Shown here: piece after piece, positions 1-5,632 of the stretch | Layout: each line of letters opens with the position of its first letter | Position numbering within the stretch: position 1 is the first letter of the stretch | NCBI GenBank assembly: GCA_964647785.1 | Contig: CAZYJD010000114.1 | Coordinates: 1-5,632 of the forward strand | Length of the DNA stretch: 5,632 bases | Direction of reading: 5' to 3' | Origin: CAZYJD01 sp964647785 | GTDB taxonomy: Bacteria > Bacteroidota > Bacteroidia > NS11-12g > UBA9320 | The notes under the pieces: model-generated | Seen by the model: only the letters and a program-made list of their open reading frames with translations | The model's database searches: none | Told to the model about the DNA's origin: nothing | Translations under genes and position numbers: made by a program

Positions 1-805
1 CCAATCCATCAAACCCCTTTTGAACAATCTCATCAAAAATGAGCATTACTTCTGCCACATCTTCAGTTTGGAAAGCTGAAGTAAGGCGTATGAAGTAGTC
101 ATAATCCAAAACACTTAGATTGCTAAGTACTTCATCATAAACCAATTTACCTTCTCCTGAAAAGCTCACCAACTGATCAAACATACTCAAGGCATCGCGC
201 ATGGCTCCGTCTGCCTTTTGGGCAATTATTTGCAGCGCAGACAACTCGGCAGGTATGTTCTCGGCTTCTGCAATTTTTTGAAGCTGTTCAACAATGCGAC
301 CAATGCTGATTTTTTCGAAATTAAAAACCTGACAACGCGACAAAATGGTGGGAAGTATCTTATGCCTTTCAGTTGTTGCGAGGATAAAGATGGCATACGA
401 CGGCGGCTCCTCCAATGTTTTAAGGAATGCATTAAATGCCGATGAAGACAGCATATGAACCTCATCGATGATGTACACTTTGTAATTCCCTGTTTGTGGT
501 GGTATTCTCACCTGTTCGATTAGTGCGCGTATATCGTCAACCGAATTGTTGGAGGCAGCATCCAATTCAATGATGTTGAAAGCAAAATCAGAGTTGTCCT
601 GCCCATCTTCTTTGTTGATTTCTCGGGCAAGGATTCGAGCACAAGTGGTCTTGCCAACTCCTCTCGGGCCTGTGAATAGGAACGCTTGAGCGAGTTTGTT
701 GCTTTGAATTTCATTCATCAGCGTACGGGTAACATGCTCCTGCCCTACCACTTCAGAAAAAGAAGCAGGCCGATACTTACGCGCCGATACAACAAACTGA
801 CTCAT
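1..805 (-). CDS. dnaX: DNA polymerase III subunit gamma/tau, N-terminal part (runs off left edge)
   Basis: Clamp-loader ATPase of the replisome; it loads the beta sliding clamp and, in tau form, ties polymerase cores to the helicase. The ORF stays open from the ATG at 805 to the window edge: 268 codons, all in the AAA+ motor. Visible motifs are the ARKYRP opening (residues 8-13), Walker A GPRGVGKT (46-53), the LDAASNNSVDDIR segment (81-93), Walker B IIDEVHM (112-118), the LKTLEEPP helix (128-135), sensor 1 ATTE (143-146) and the SRC motif with the arginine finger R157. The four-cysteine zinc module found in E. coli DnaX between Walker A and the DAAS segment is absent; only a short charged linker lies at about 63-76. 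Short, zinc-free forms are what I recall from Bacteroidota. The start is chosen because the conserved N-terminus follows it directly; no Shine-Dalgarno is seen. The 3' part, including any frameshift site giving gamma, is outside the window. Confidence 0.97.
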   Translation of the reverse strand, partial: MSQFVVSARKYRPASFSEVVGQEHVTRTLMNEIQSNKLAQAFLFTGPRGVGKTTCARILAREINKEDGQDNSDFAFNIIELDAASNNSVDDIRALIEQVRIPPQTGNYKVYIIDEVHMLSSSAFNAFLKTLEEPPSYAIFILATTERHKILPTILSRCQVFNFEKISIGRIVEQLQKIAEAENIPAELSALQIIAQKADGAMRDALSMFDQLVSFSGEGKLVYDEVLSNLSVLDYDYFIRLTSAFQTEDVAEVMLIFDEIVQKGFDGL

Positions 806-865
806 GACAGCAAAAAAACCAAATCACGCTTGAACTAAAAAGGAATGTTCATAATTTGAGGGCAC
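806..865 (-). promoter_or_regulatory. dnaX leader and presumed promoter region
   Basis: This 60-base gap lies between the peptidase terminator and the dnaX ATG. If that terminator is efficient, the dnaX promoter should be here. The gap is AT-rich, with a T7 run about five bases before the ATG on the coding strand. I find no good TAnnTTTG box; the nearest resemblance is a GTGATTTG stretch close to the start. The assignment therefore rests on position only. Alternatively dnaX may depend partly on read-through from the peptidase gene. Confidence 0.3.
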
Positions 866-894
866 AAAAAAAGCAGGAGATTGCTCCCCTGCTT
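866..894 (-). terminator. Rho-independent terminator after the M16 peptidase gene
   Basis: Read on the minus strand, a 10-base-pair stem (AAGCAGGGGA paired with TCTCCTGCTT, one G-U wobble) closes a GCAA tetraloop of the stable GNRA class. It is followed directly by T residues; the tract is seven T (866-872) and overlaps the last two pairs of the stem. It begins 24 bases after the peptidase stop codon and lies upstream of dnaX, so it should separate the two genes. On the plus strand there is no T tract, so it is directional for the minus strand. Confidence 0.9.
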
Positions 895-918
895 CATTGT
901 GAATTCAAAATCTTGGTT

Positions 919-3747
919 TTAAAGGCTGTCGGCACTTACCTCTTCGAATGCCACGCCTAACTTTTGCAGTCCTTCTCTTATTTTATAACCATGGCCCACC
1001 ACAACGATGTACATCTGTTCAGGCTTGATGTACTTTTTGGCTAAACCATTGATTTCTTCGGCACTCATTGCATTCAGTATTTGCGACTGTTCTTCAGGAT
1101 AGGTTAACGGCAAATTGTTCTGAATGATGGAATTCAGAAAGATCAATTTTTGCACCGGTGTTTCATACTCAAGGGCATCTCTCAAAAGGATTGAGCTCTT
1201 GGTGAAGCTAAGCTCTTCAGAGCTTATTCCATTGGCAACATAGTTCTTCACCTCTTTCAAGAACTCAGCGATACTGCTGTCCGTTGCTTCTCTTTTCACT
1301 TCGGTAGAGAAAACATATGCTCCGCGATACTCATTTCCACTGAAATAACTCCGTGCTCCATATGTGTAACCTTTGTCTTCGCGCAAATTCAAGTTGATGC
1401 GGCTATTGAAAGCCCCGCCAAGCGGATAGTTCACCACTCCTAGCTTGAAGAAATCTCCATTGTAATCGTACTTGATGGAAGGATGCCCAGCTCGAATAGA
1501 TGATTGCGCTGAGTAAGGCTTATCTACCAAAACAATCTTGGTTTCTTTGGGTGCTTCAGGAAGAGTTATTTCGGGAATGCTCACTCCTTTTTTCTTCCAT
1601 TCTTTGAGGAAAGTTAGTTTAGGTAACAGCTCATCCTTGGTGATCATCCCGCTCACTGAAAGGGTTGTCAACTCCGGGGCGAAGTAAGCATTGTAAAATT
1701 CAATGCAGTCTTCCACTTTCATTTTGCCTACAGTCTTTGCATCTCCGGTATAGTATTCAGCAAGAATAGTTCCTTCGTACATGAGTTTGTTGAACATCTT
1801 ACTTGCCAACACCCCCGGACTGGTTTTTTGGTTGTTTATGCCCTCGAGGTTTTGCTTTTTGATGCGTTCAAAATCTTTTTCATCAAATCGCGGGCTGAAC
1901 ATCAGGTCATTCAAAATCGCTAGGGTTGCATCCAACTTTTCCTTTCGACTTTCAACATAGATGCTCATTCCATCCAAATCAGAAGAAATGGAAATGGTGC
2001 TACCTAATTTATCCAATGCCTCGCTTAGCTCTTCACTTGTCAAATTCTTGGTACCCTCTTCCATGATCTGGGCAGTAAGGTAAGAAGTGCCGATTTTCAC
2101 TTTCTTATTGGCTTCCATCAAATGACCACCGGCGACATTGAAATACATGTATACTTTAGGCGTTTCAGTGCTGTAGGTTCCAATTAACTTAAGACCATTG
2201 TCGAAATTATCTTGGTATGCATCTGGGATTTTCACTGCCTTGGCGGGAGGCACTGAAGGTCGTTTGCTTCGATCAAAATCATCCTTAGGAGGTGAATATG
2301 AAAGGCCTTGATACTGAGGGTCTACTTTCTTAGGCGTATTTGCATGAGGGTTCACAGATTTGCTTGAGGCTTCTGCATCGTCTTTCGGTGGCTGACGAAA
2401 TACATTGAGGATGACCGCCTTGCGATTTTTGATGTATTTGTTATAAACCCGCATTACATCTTCTGCAGTAACCTTCTCATAGCGATCCTTCTCATTTTCC
2501 AAGTTGTATGACCCGTCAATCATCATATTCCATTCTCCCAATTGCATGGCCTTTCCGTTCACACTTTCAAGCACATCGGCCAAATTGGCGGTGTAATTCA
2601 TTTTTGCACGATCCAGCTGTTCTTCGGTAATGCCGGTTTTTTCAAACTCGTTGAAAATCTTCCTGATTTCATCTTCAATTTCTTTTTCACTCATGCCCAT
2701 GAATCGAGCTACCACCTGCACACCAAAGAATCCCGAAAGTTCAAGACACTGATGAAAACTTCCTGCTTGAACTGCTTCTTCCGTTTTCACGAATCTTTGG
2801 TATAATGGTGAGCTGTTATTGCCTCCTATTACCTCACTTAAAATGTCAAGGGCAGGCTCGTCGTTATGATAGGCCGGAACAGTGGGATAAGCCATCATGA
2901 CCAGTGGAAGGAAAATATTGTCAGGAATGCTTACATAAACATCGAGCGAAAGCCGAGGGCTTTGGGGGCGTTGTTTGGTTACCTCCGGACATTTAGCGAT
3001 GCCTCGGAAATATTTGTCGGCCCACTCCTTAACTTCTTTTGGATTGACATCACCAGCAACCACCAAAGTAGCGTTATTCGGCCCATACCAACGAAGGAAG
3101 AAGTTGCGCAAATCATCGTAGCCCGCAATATCTAAATCATCTACGAACCCAATGGGGGTCCATTCATAGGGATGGTTGGGGTAAAGGGCTTTGAATAATT
3201 CTTCATTCACCATTCCATAAGGTTGGTTATCATAACGCTGGCGTTTTTCATTCTTTACCGCATCGCGCTGGTTTTCAAATTTCTTTTGGGTAAAGCCCTC
3301 CAGATGAGTTCCCATTCGATCGGCTTCCAGCCAGATCATGGTTTCAGCAAGATTACTGGGCGCAGTTTGATGGTAAACCGTTTTATCAAATGAGGTGAAG
3401 GCATTGTTCGTTCCTCCAGCTTCTGATATTATTTTGAAATGTTCTTCGTCTGCAACATTCTTCGATCCTTGAAACATCATGTGCTCGAAGAAGTGGGCAA
3501 AACCTGAATTTCGGACACTTTCTCTTGCAGAACCCACGTGGTAGGCTACTTGAACGTGAACAATGGGGTCTGAATGATCTTCATGGATGATTAAAGTCAA
3601 TCCATTTGTTTCATGTACATACTTCTCAAAGGGTATGAGCAGTTTGTCTTTTTGGGGTTCTACTTTCTCAACAAGTTTCCACTGCGCAGAAGCCGGCAGT
3701 ACCAGAAACAACAGAGCGACCCGAATCAGATGCGTTAATTTTATCAT
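919..3747 (-). CDS. Exported M16 family zinc metallopeptidase (two-domain, insulinase/pitrilysin type)
   Basis: Hydrolyses peptides in a closed chamber built from two M16 halves; likely periplasmic or surface-exposed. A signal peptide is clear: basic start, hydrophobic stretch LIRVALLFLVL, then ASA with probable cleavage before Q22. The first half (about 45-450) carries the inverted zinc motif HFFEH (H85, E88 catalytic base, H89) and the distal ligand E167 in VKNEK, 78 residues after H89, as usual for the family. The proline- and charge-rich linker (about 452-510) has PPKDD twice (453-457 and 486-490). The second half (about 515-942) aligns with the first, but HFFEH is replaced by YLTAQ (556-560), so it is catalytically dead. 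It keeps the substrate-binding signature, R789 with GYTYG (793-797). At 942 residues it is a full single-chain enzyme; some relatives split the halves into two adjacent genes. No frameshift is seen. Substrate unknown; PqqL-like or general peptide scavenging are possibilities. The start is the only ATG that gives the whole signal peptide. Confidence 0.95.
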   Translation of the reverse strand: MIKLTHLIRVALLFLVLPASAQWKLVEKVEPQKDKLLIPFEKYVHETNGLTLIIHEDHSDPIVHVQVAYHVGSARESVRNSGFAHFFEHMMFQGSKNVADEEHFKIISEAGGTNNAFTSFDKTVYHQTAPSNLAETMIWLEADRMGTHLEGFTQKKFENQRDAVKNEKRQRYDNQPYGMVNEELFKALYPNHPYEWTPIGFVDDLDIAGYDDLRNFFLRWYGPNNATLVVAGDVNPKEVKEWADKYFRGIAKCPEVTKQRPQSPRLSLDVYVSIPDNIFLPLVMMAYPTVPAYHNDEPALDILSEVIGGNNSSPLYQRFVKTEEAVQAGSFHQCLELSGFFGVQVVARFMGMSEKEIEDEIRKIFNEFEKTGITEEQLDRAKMNYTANLADVLESVNGKAMQLGEWNMMIDGSYNLENEKDRYEKVTAEDVMRVYNKYIKNRKAVILNVFRQPPKDDAEASSKSVNPHANTPKKVDPQYQGLSYSPPKDDFDRSKRPSVPPAKAVKIPDAYQDNFDNGLKLIGTYSTETPKVYMYFNVAGGHLMEANKKVKIGTSYLTAQIMEEGTKNLTSEELSEALDKLGSTISISSDLDGMSIYVESRKEKLDATLAILNDLMFSPRFDEKDFERIKKQNLEGINNQKTSPGVLASKMFNKLMYEGTILAEYYTGDAKTVGKMKVEDCIEFYNAYFAPELTTLSVSGMITKDELLPKLTFLKEWKKKGVSIPEITLPEAPKETKIVLVDKPYSAQSSIRAGHPSIKYDYNGDFFKLGVVNYPLGGAFNSRINLNLREDKGYTYGARSYFSGNEYRGAYVFSTEVKREATDSSIAEFLKEVKNYVANGISSEELSFTKSSILLRDALEYETPVQKLIFLNSIIQNNLPLTYPEEQSQILNAMSAEEINGLAKKYIKPEQMYIVVVGHGYKIREGLQKLGVAFEEVSADSL

Positions 3748-3810
3748 TGTATTTACTTAGGGTTTATGTGTGTTAAAATATCAATACGCTTTAAAACCAT
3801 AGTGAAGTTT

Positions 3811-3846
3811 CAAAGGTCTTATTGTTCCGTTTGCAAAGTAAAGATA
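3811..3846 (-). promoter_or_regulatory. Candidate promoter region of the M16 peptidase gene
   Basis: On the minus strand, upstream of the peptidase start, there are three near matches to the Bacteroidota -7 box TAnnTTTG: TATCTTTA (3839-3846), TTACTTTG (3834-3841) and GACCTTTG (3811-3818). Each differs from the consensus at one fixed position. A TTTG at 3834-3837 could serve as the -33 element for the last of these, but the 15-base gap is shorter than usual. The predicted leader would be roughly 55-85 bases. Which box is used cannot be decided from the sequence. Confidence 0.35.
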
Positions 3847-3995
3847 TTCGATCAACTCTTCAGCCCTGTCTATGAACTGCCTGACTCTTTAAATTCAACT
3901 TGGGTGCAAGCAAGCAAACAACGCAATGATGGTTGCGGAGTAACGCTTTTTTCTTTTAGGCGGATTCCACCTTTTTAATACACAGCACCACCTCA

Positions 3996-4014
3996 AACCA
4001 AGACTTTCTTGGTT
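3996..4014. repeat. Perfect inverted repeat, 8-base arms with a 3-base loop
   Basis: AACCAAGA is followed by CTT and then TCTTGGTT. On the plus strand the hairpin is followed by a T-rich stretch (4017-4030) interrupted by other bases, so it could be a weak plus-strand terminator. On the minus strand the following sequence is not T-rich. The arms are AT-rich, so stability is modest. No confident plus-strand gene ends just before it. An operator for a dimeric regulator is another reading. Confidence 0.5.
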
Positions 4015-4072
4015 GATCTTCTTTTATTTTGATCATAGACGCATGGTATGCGGTATCTTCTTGATTTAGAAA

Positions 4073-4105
4073 AAGATGCATAGGTGTTTTGAATCAAAGC
4101 ATCTT
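4073..4105. repeat. Short inverted repeat, 7-base arms with a 19-base loop
   Basis: AAGATGC (4073-4079) is complementary to GCATCTT (4099-4105). The arms are short and the loop is long, so this could be chance in AT-rich DNA. It is recorded because it lies in the same unexplained spacer as the stronger inverted repeat about 60 bases to its left. Confidence 0.25.
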
Positions 4106-4296
4106 CTGAATCTTTGCCCTCCTGAATCACAAAATGCTGTGGTGTATCAATGTGCATATCTGTGTCCTGTTCTGCTATTAGTAAACAAAAAAGGGCATCT
4201 CCTCAGCAGCAAAGAAAAAAAACCCGAGAAACCAAAAGAGAGCGACCGGAAAAATATCAGAGAGAGAAATGCAAAGATCAATAGACTAAAATAAAG

Positions 4297-4371
4297 GGTG
4301 ACTGATGGGATTTGAACCCACGACCCTCGGAACCACAATCCGATGCTCTAACCAACTGAGCTACAGCCACC
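4297..4371 (-). tRNA. tRNA-His, anticodon GTG
   Basis: A complete cloverleaf reads on the minus strand: acceptor GTGGCTG/CAGTCAC (one G-U pair), D arm GCTC/GAGC with a GG-containing loop, anticodon stem TCGGA/TCCGA with loop TTGTGGT, a 5-base variable loop, and T arm GTGGG/CCCAT with loop TTCAAAT. The anticodon GTG is at 4334-4336. The histidine identity elements are present: an encoded G(-1) at 4371 facing the C73 discriminator at 4297, which pair to give the eight-base-pair acceptor recognised by histidyl-tRNA synthetase. The terminal CCA is not encoded and must be added by tRNA nucleotidyltransferase. It appears to be a single tRNA unit with its own promoter; no second tRNA lies nearby. 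Confidence 0.98.
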
Positions 4372-4394
4372 ATGTATCTATCGCCGAAGCGCTG

Positions 4395-4402
4395 CAAATA
4401 TA
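4395..4402 (-). promoter_or_regulatory. -7 promoter box TATATTTG for tRNA-His
   Basis: TATATTTG on the minus strand matches the Bacteroidota primary-sigma -7 consensus TAnnTTTG exactly. It lies 23 bases upstream of G(-1) of the tRNA, which predicts a transcript start near 4388 and a short leader for RNase P to remove. A clear TTTG -33 box is not seen at the expected distance; that stretch is A/T-rich, including an A8 run. The position and exact match make it the best promoter in the window. Confidence 0.7.
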
Positions 4403-4432
4403 TCATGAATAGATTTTTTTTACTCGTAAAAT

Positions 4433-4475
4433 CGGATAAAAAAAATGAGGCTGAATTCCCCGCTCATTTTTTCCG
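4433..4475. repeat. Inverted repeat spanning the putative start of the membrane-protein gene
   Basis: AAAAAATGAG (4440-4449) is a perfect complement of CTCATTTTTT (4463-4472), with a 13-base loop. After a four-base bulge on the left, the pairing extends through CGG (4433-4435) and CCG (4473-4475). An A tract on one side and a T tract on the other give the form of a bidirectional terminator. However, the ATG at 4445 lies inside the left arm, and no gene on either strand visibly ends here. It may be a 5' leader hairpin that hides the start codon, an attenuator, or evidence that translation begins further downstream. Confidence 0.6.
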
Positions 4476-5632
4476 TTTTTTGCCTTAAGAACCAACTCTT
4501 GAGGAATTTCATATACAGAATTACCAATCAATCAGAAGATCAGTTGCTCGGCTGGCAAGTATTCAATGCTTTGAAGTTGGGTTCGGCATTTTTTGTATCA
4601 GTGATTTTAGCCAAAATTCATGGCAACATTGCCTTCATTAGCCGTTACGAAAATTTATTGCTGATTTCTTCCCTCTTCAGTTTTTTCTATGTTTCTGGTA
4701 TTTCGCATGTCTTTCCTTCCTTCTTTGAGAGTCAAAATCATGACCAATTTAAACTTGCCACATCGCAATTATTTTGGGCATTACAAATTGGGGGCTTATT
4801 TAGTGCACTCGGTGGGCTGGTTTATATGGCTGTTTCGTTCAATGCACCGCATTACTGGTTTTTTCTTCCTTTTCTCCTTTTAAATCCTGCTGCATTTGCC
4901 CTCGAGGGTTTGCTACTGGTAAAACGCAAAACGGAAAGTTTGTTTTGGTATGGCATCATTTCCTATTCAACTTATGTGATTGGCGTAGGTCTTGTTTATT
5001 ACTGGAGCAATGACATCGGTATTTTGATTTTATTCATGTCGGTATGGGCCGTTTTGCGCTGGGGGTATACCCTCTGGAAAATTCGCCCCAAATGGATATC
5101 TAATTGTGGAAGTTTTGGCCCCTTGTTGAAAAGAGCATCACCCGTAATGATATCGATGTTAATCGGCGGAAGTTATGTTTATCTCAACGCACTGATCGTA
5201 GAACAACAGCTGAGCGAAGAAGATTTCGTGCTATTTAGATATGGAGCCAGGGAGTTCCCACTTTTTTTAATCATCGCCAATTCTTTCAGCACTATTTACA
5301 GCGCAAAGATTGCCGGTAATAAAAGCTTGGCAGAGAGCTTGAAAGAATTCTCACAAAAAAATGCCCGTATCATGCACCAGCTTTTTCCGACTGCGATTGT
5401 ACTCATGCTGGCATCCCCTTTTCTTTTTCGTTGGGTGTACAACCCAACCATTGCTCCGGCGGCATTCGTGTTCAATATTTTGCTTTTTCTACTGAGCAGT
5501 CGGGTTTTGTTTCCGCAAACCATTCTTTTGGGCTTGAACAAGAATCGCCGTTTCGTGAATGCTTCGTTGATCGAGTTGTTGAGTGGGGTCATATTAAGCC
5601 TTTTATTCATTGGGCCATTTGGTATTGAAGGG
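4445..5632 (+). CDS. Multi-pass membrane protein, probable polysaccharide flippase-like (MOP superfamily), 3' end outside window
   Basis: The frame is open for 396 codons to the right edge, with a TAA stop upstream at 4427-4429. The product is very hydrophobic. Likely membrane segments lie near residues 40-58, 70-92, 108-130, 136-158, 168-187, 190-207, 232-252, 268-285, 313-330, 336-356 and 372-390. Charged loops separate them, as in KRKTES (160-165) and RYGAREFP (265-272). This layout, and the polar loop after the sixth segment, fits Wzx/MATE-like flippases that move lipid-linked sugars across the inner membrane; I infer the class from overall pattern, not from a diagnostic motif. A different polytopic transporter remains possible. 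The ATG at 4445 has an A8 run just before it, typical of good starts in Bacteroidota, but it sits in an inverted repeat. A TTG at 4499 would give MRNFIYRITNQ as the N-terminus and is a real alternative. The next in-frame ATG is residue 128, too late. It diverges from tRNA-His. Substrate unknown. Confidence 0.8.
   Translation, partial: MRLNSPLIFSVFCLKNQLLRNFIYRITNQSEDQLLGWQVFNALKLGSAFFVSVILAKIHGNIAFISRYENLLLISSLFSFFYVSGISHVFPSFFESQNHDQFKLATSQLFWALQIGGLFSALGGLVYMAVSFNAPHYWFFLPFLLLNPAAFALEGLLLVKRKTESLFWYGIISYSTYVIGVGLVYYWSNDIGILILFMSVWAVLRWGYTLWKIRPKWISNCGSFGPLLKRASPVMISMLIGGSYVYLNALIVEQQLSEEDFVLFRYGAREFPLFLIIANSFSTIYSAKIAGNKSLAESLKEFSQKNARIMHQLFPTAIVLMLASPFLFRWVYNPTIAPAAFVFNILLFLLSSRVLFPQTILLGLNKNRRFVNASLIELLSGVILSLLFIGPFGIEG

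Larger units (their letters stand above)
3748..4296. other. Intergenic region of about 550 bases without a convincing gene
   Basis: The space lies between the peptidase start and the 3' end of tRNA-His. Short open frames exist on the plus strand (3766-3978 and 4076-4294), but their products have no recognisable domain. Their composition looks non-coding (the second ends in a Lys/Glu/Arg-rich tail read from a purine tract), and neither has a convincing start context. What the region does contain is the likely peptidase promoter, a perfect 8-base inverted repeat (3996-4014), a weaker 7-base inverted repeat (4073-4105) and a purine-rich tract (about 4208-4296). An unrecognised small RNA or a decayed gene cannot be excluded. 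Confidence 0.6.

Noticed and set aside
226..465. Open frames on both strands within 218-714
   Set aside because: They are out-of-frame readings of the dnaX coding region, whose true frame carries all AAA+ motifs.
3766..3978. 70-codon plus-strand open frame starting MCVKISIRFK
   Set aside because: No recognisable domain, no leader signal, and it overlaps the likely peptidase promoter; treated as chance, though the nearby inverted repeat keeps a small doubt.
4200..4250. Possible intrinsic terminator for tRNA-His at the T8 run (minus strand) near 4215-4222
   Set aside because: The sequence before the run can form only about three base pairs, too weak to call.
4076..4294. 72-codon plus-strand open frame with a Lys/Glu/Arg-rich tail
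   Set aside because: The tail is simply a purine tract read as codons; no family resemblance, and it ends against the tRNA gene.
4147..4338. 63-codon minus-strand open frame
   Set aside because: Its first codons lie inside tRNA-His and the rest is the pyrimidine-rich complement of the purine tract.
4297..4371. tRNA-His as a mobile-element attachment site
   Set aside because: No integrase gene and no second copy of the tRNA 3' end are seen in the window.
4689..4883. 64-codon plus-strand open frame inside the membrane-protein gene
   Set aside because: It is a different frame of a gene whose main frame is open for 396 codons with clear membrane segments.
5296..5610. 104-codon minus-strand open frame and an overlapping plus-strand frame at 5431-5628
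   Set aside because: Both are shadows of the membrane-protein gene; neither shows a recognisable fold or start context.

Overview
The window looks like ordinary chromosomal DNA from a member of the Bacteroidota. Three things point there. The DnaX N-terminus has the zinc-free, short form (ARKYRP, LDAASNNSVDDIR, IIDEVHMLSSSAFNAFLKTLEEPP) familiar from that phylum. A TATATTTG element upstream of the tRNA gene matches the TAnnTTTG -7 box of Bacteroidota primary-sigma promoters. The starts of the three protein genes lack Shine-Dalgarno sequences and are instead preceded by A- or T-rich leaders. A genus cannot be named from the sequence alone.

Layout, left to right: (1) 1-805, minus strand, is the N-terminal 268 codons of dnaX, the gamma/tau subunit of the DNA polymerase III clamp loader, running off the left edge. 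(2) 866-894, minus strand, is a strong intrinsic terminator with a GCAA tetraloop, ending the upstream peptidase gene. (3) 919-3747, minus strand, is a 942-residue exported M16 (pitrilysin/insulinase family) zinc metallopeptidase with an active first half and a degenerate second half. (4) 3748-4296 is about 550 bases with no convincing gene; it holds the peptidase promoter region, two small inverted repeats and a purine-rich tract. (5) 4297-4371, minus strand, is tRNA-His(GTG) with its own promoter box. (6) 4445-5632, plus strand, is a multi-pass membrane protein, probably a polysaccharide/lipid-flippase-like member of the MOP superfamily, cut by the right edge. A long inverted repeat overlaps its putative start codon.

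The genes do not form a functional pathway. The peptidase and dnaX point the same way but are separated by a terminator, so they are probably separate transcription units. The tRNA and the membrane-protein gene are divergent. I see no transposase, CRISPR array, phage gene, toxin-antitoxin pair or other accessory system. The most interesting items are small: the inverted repeat over the membrane-protein start, the structured but gene-free 550-base spacer, and the loss of the zinc module in DnaX, which is probably lineage-wide rather than new.
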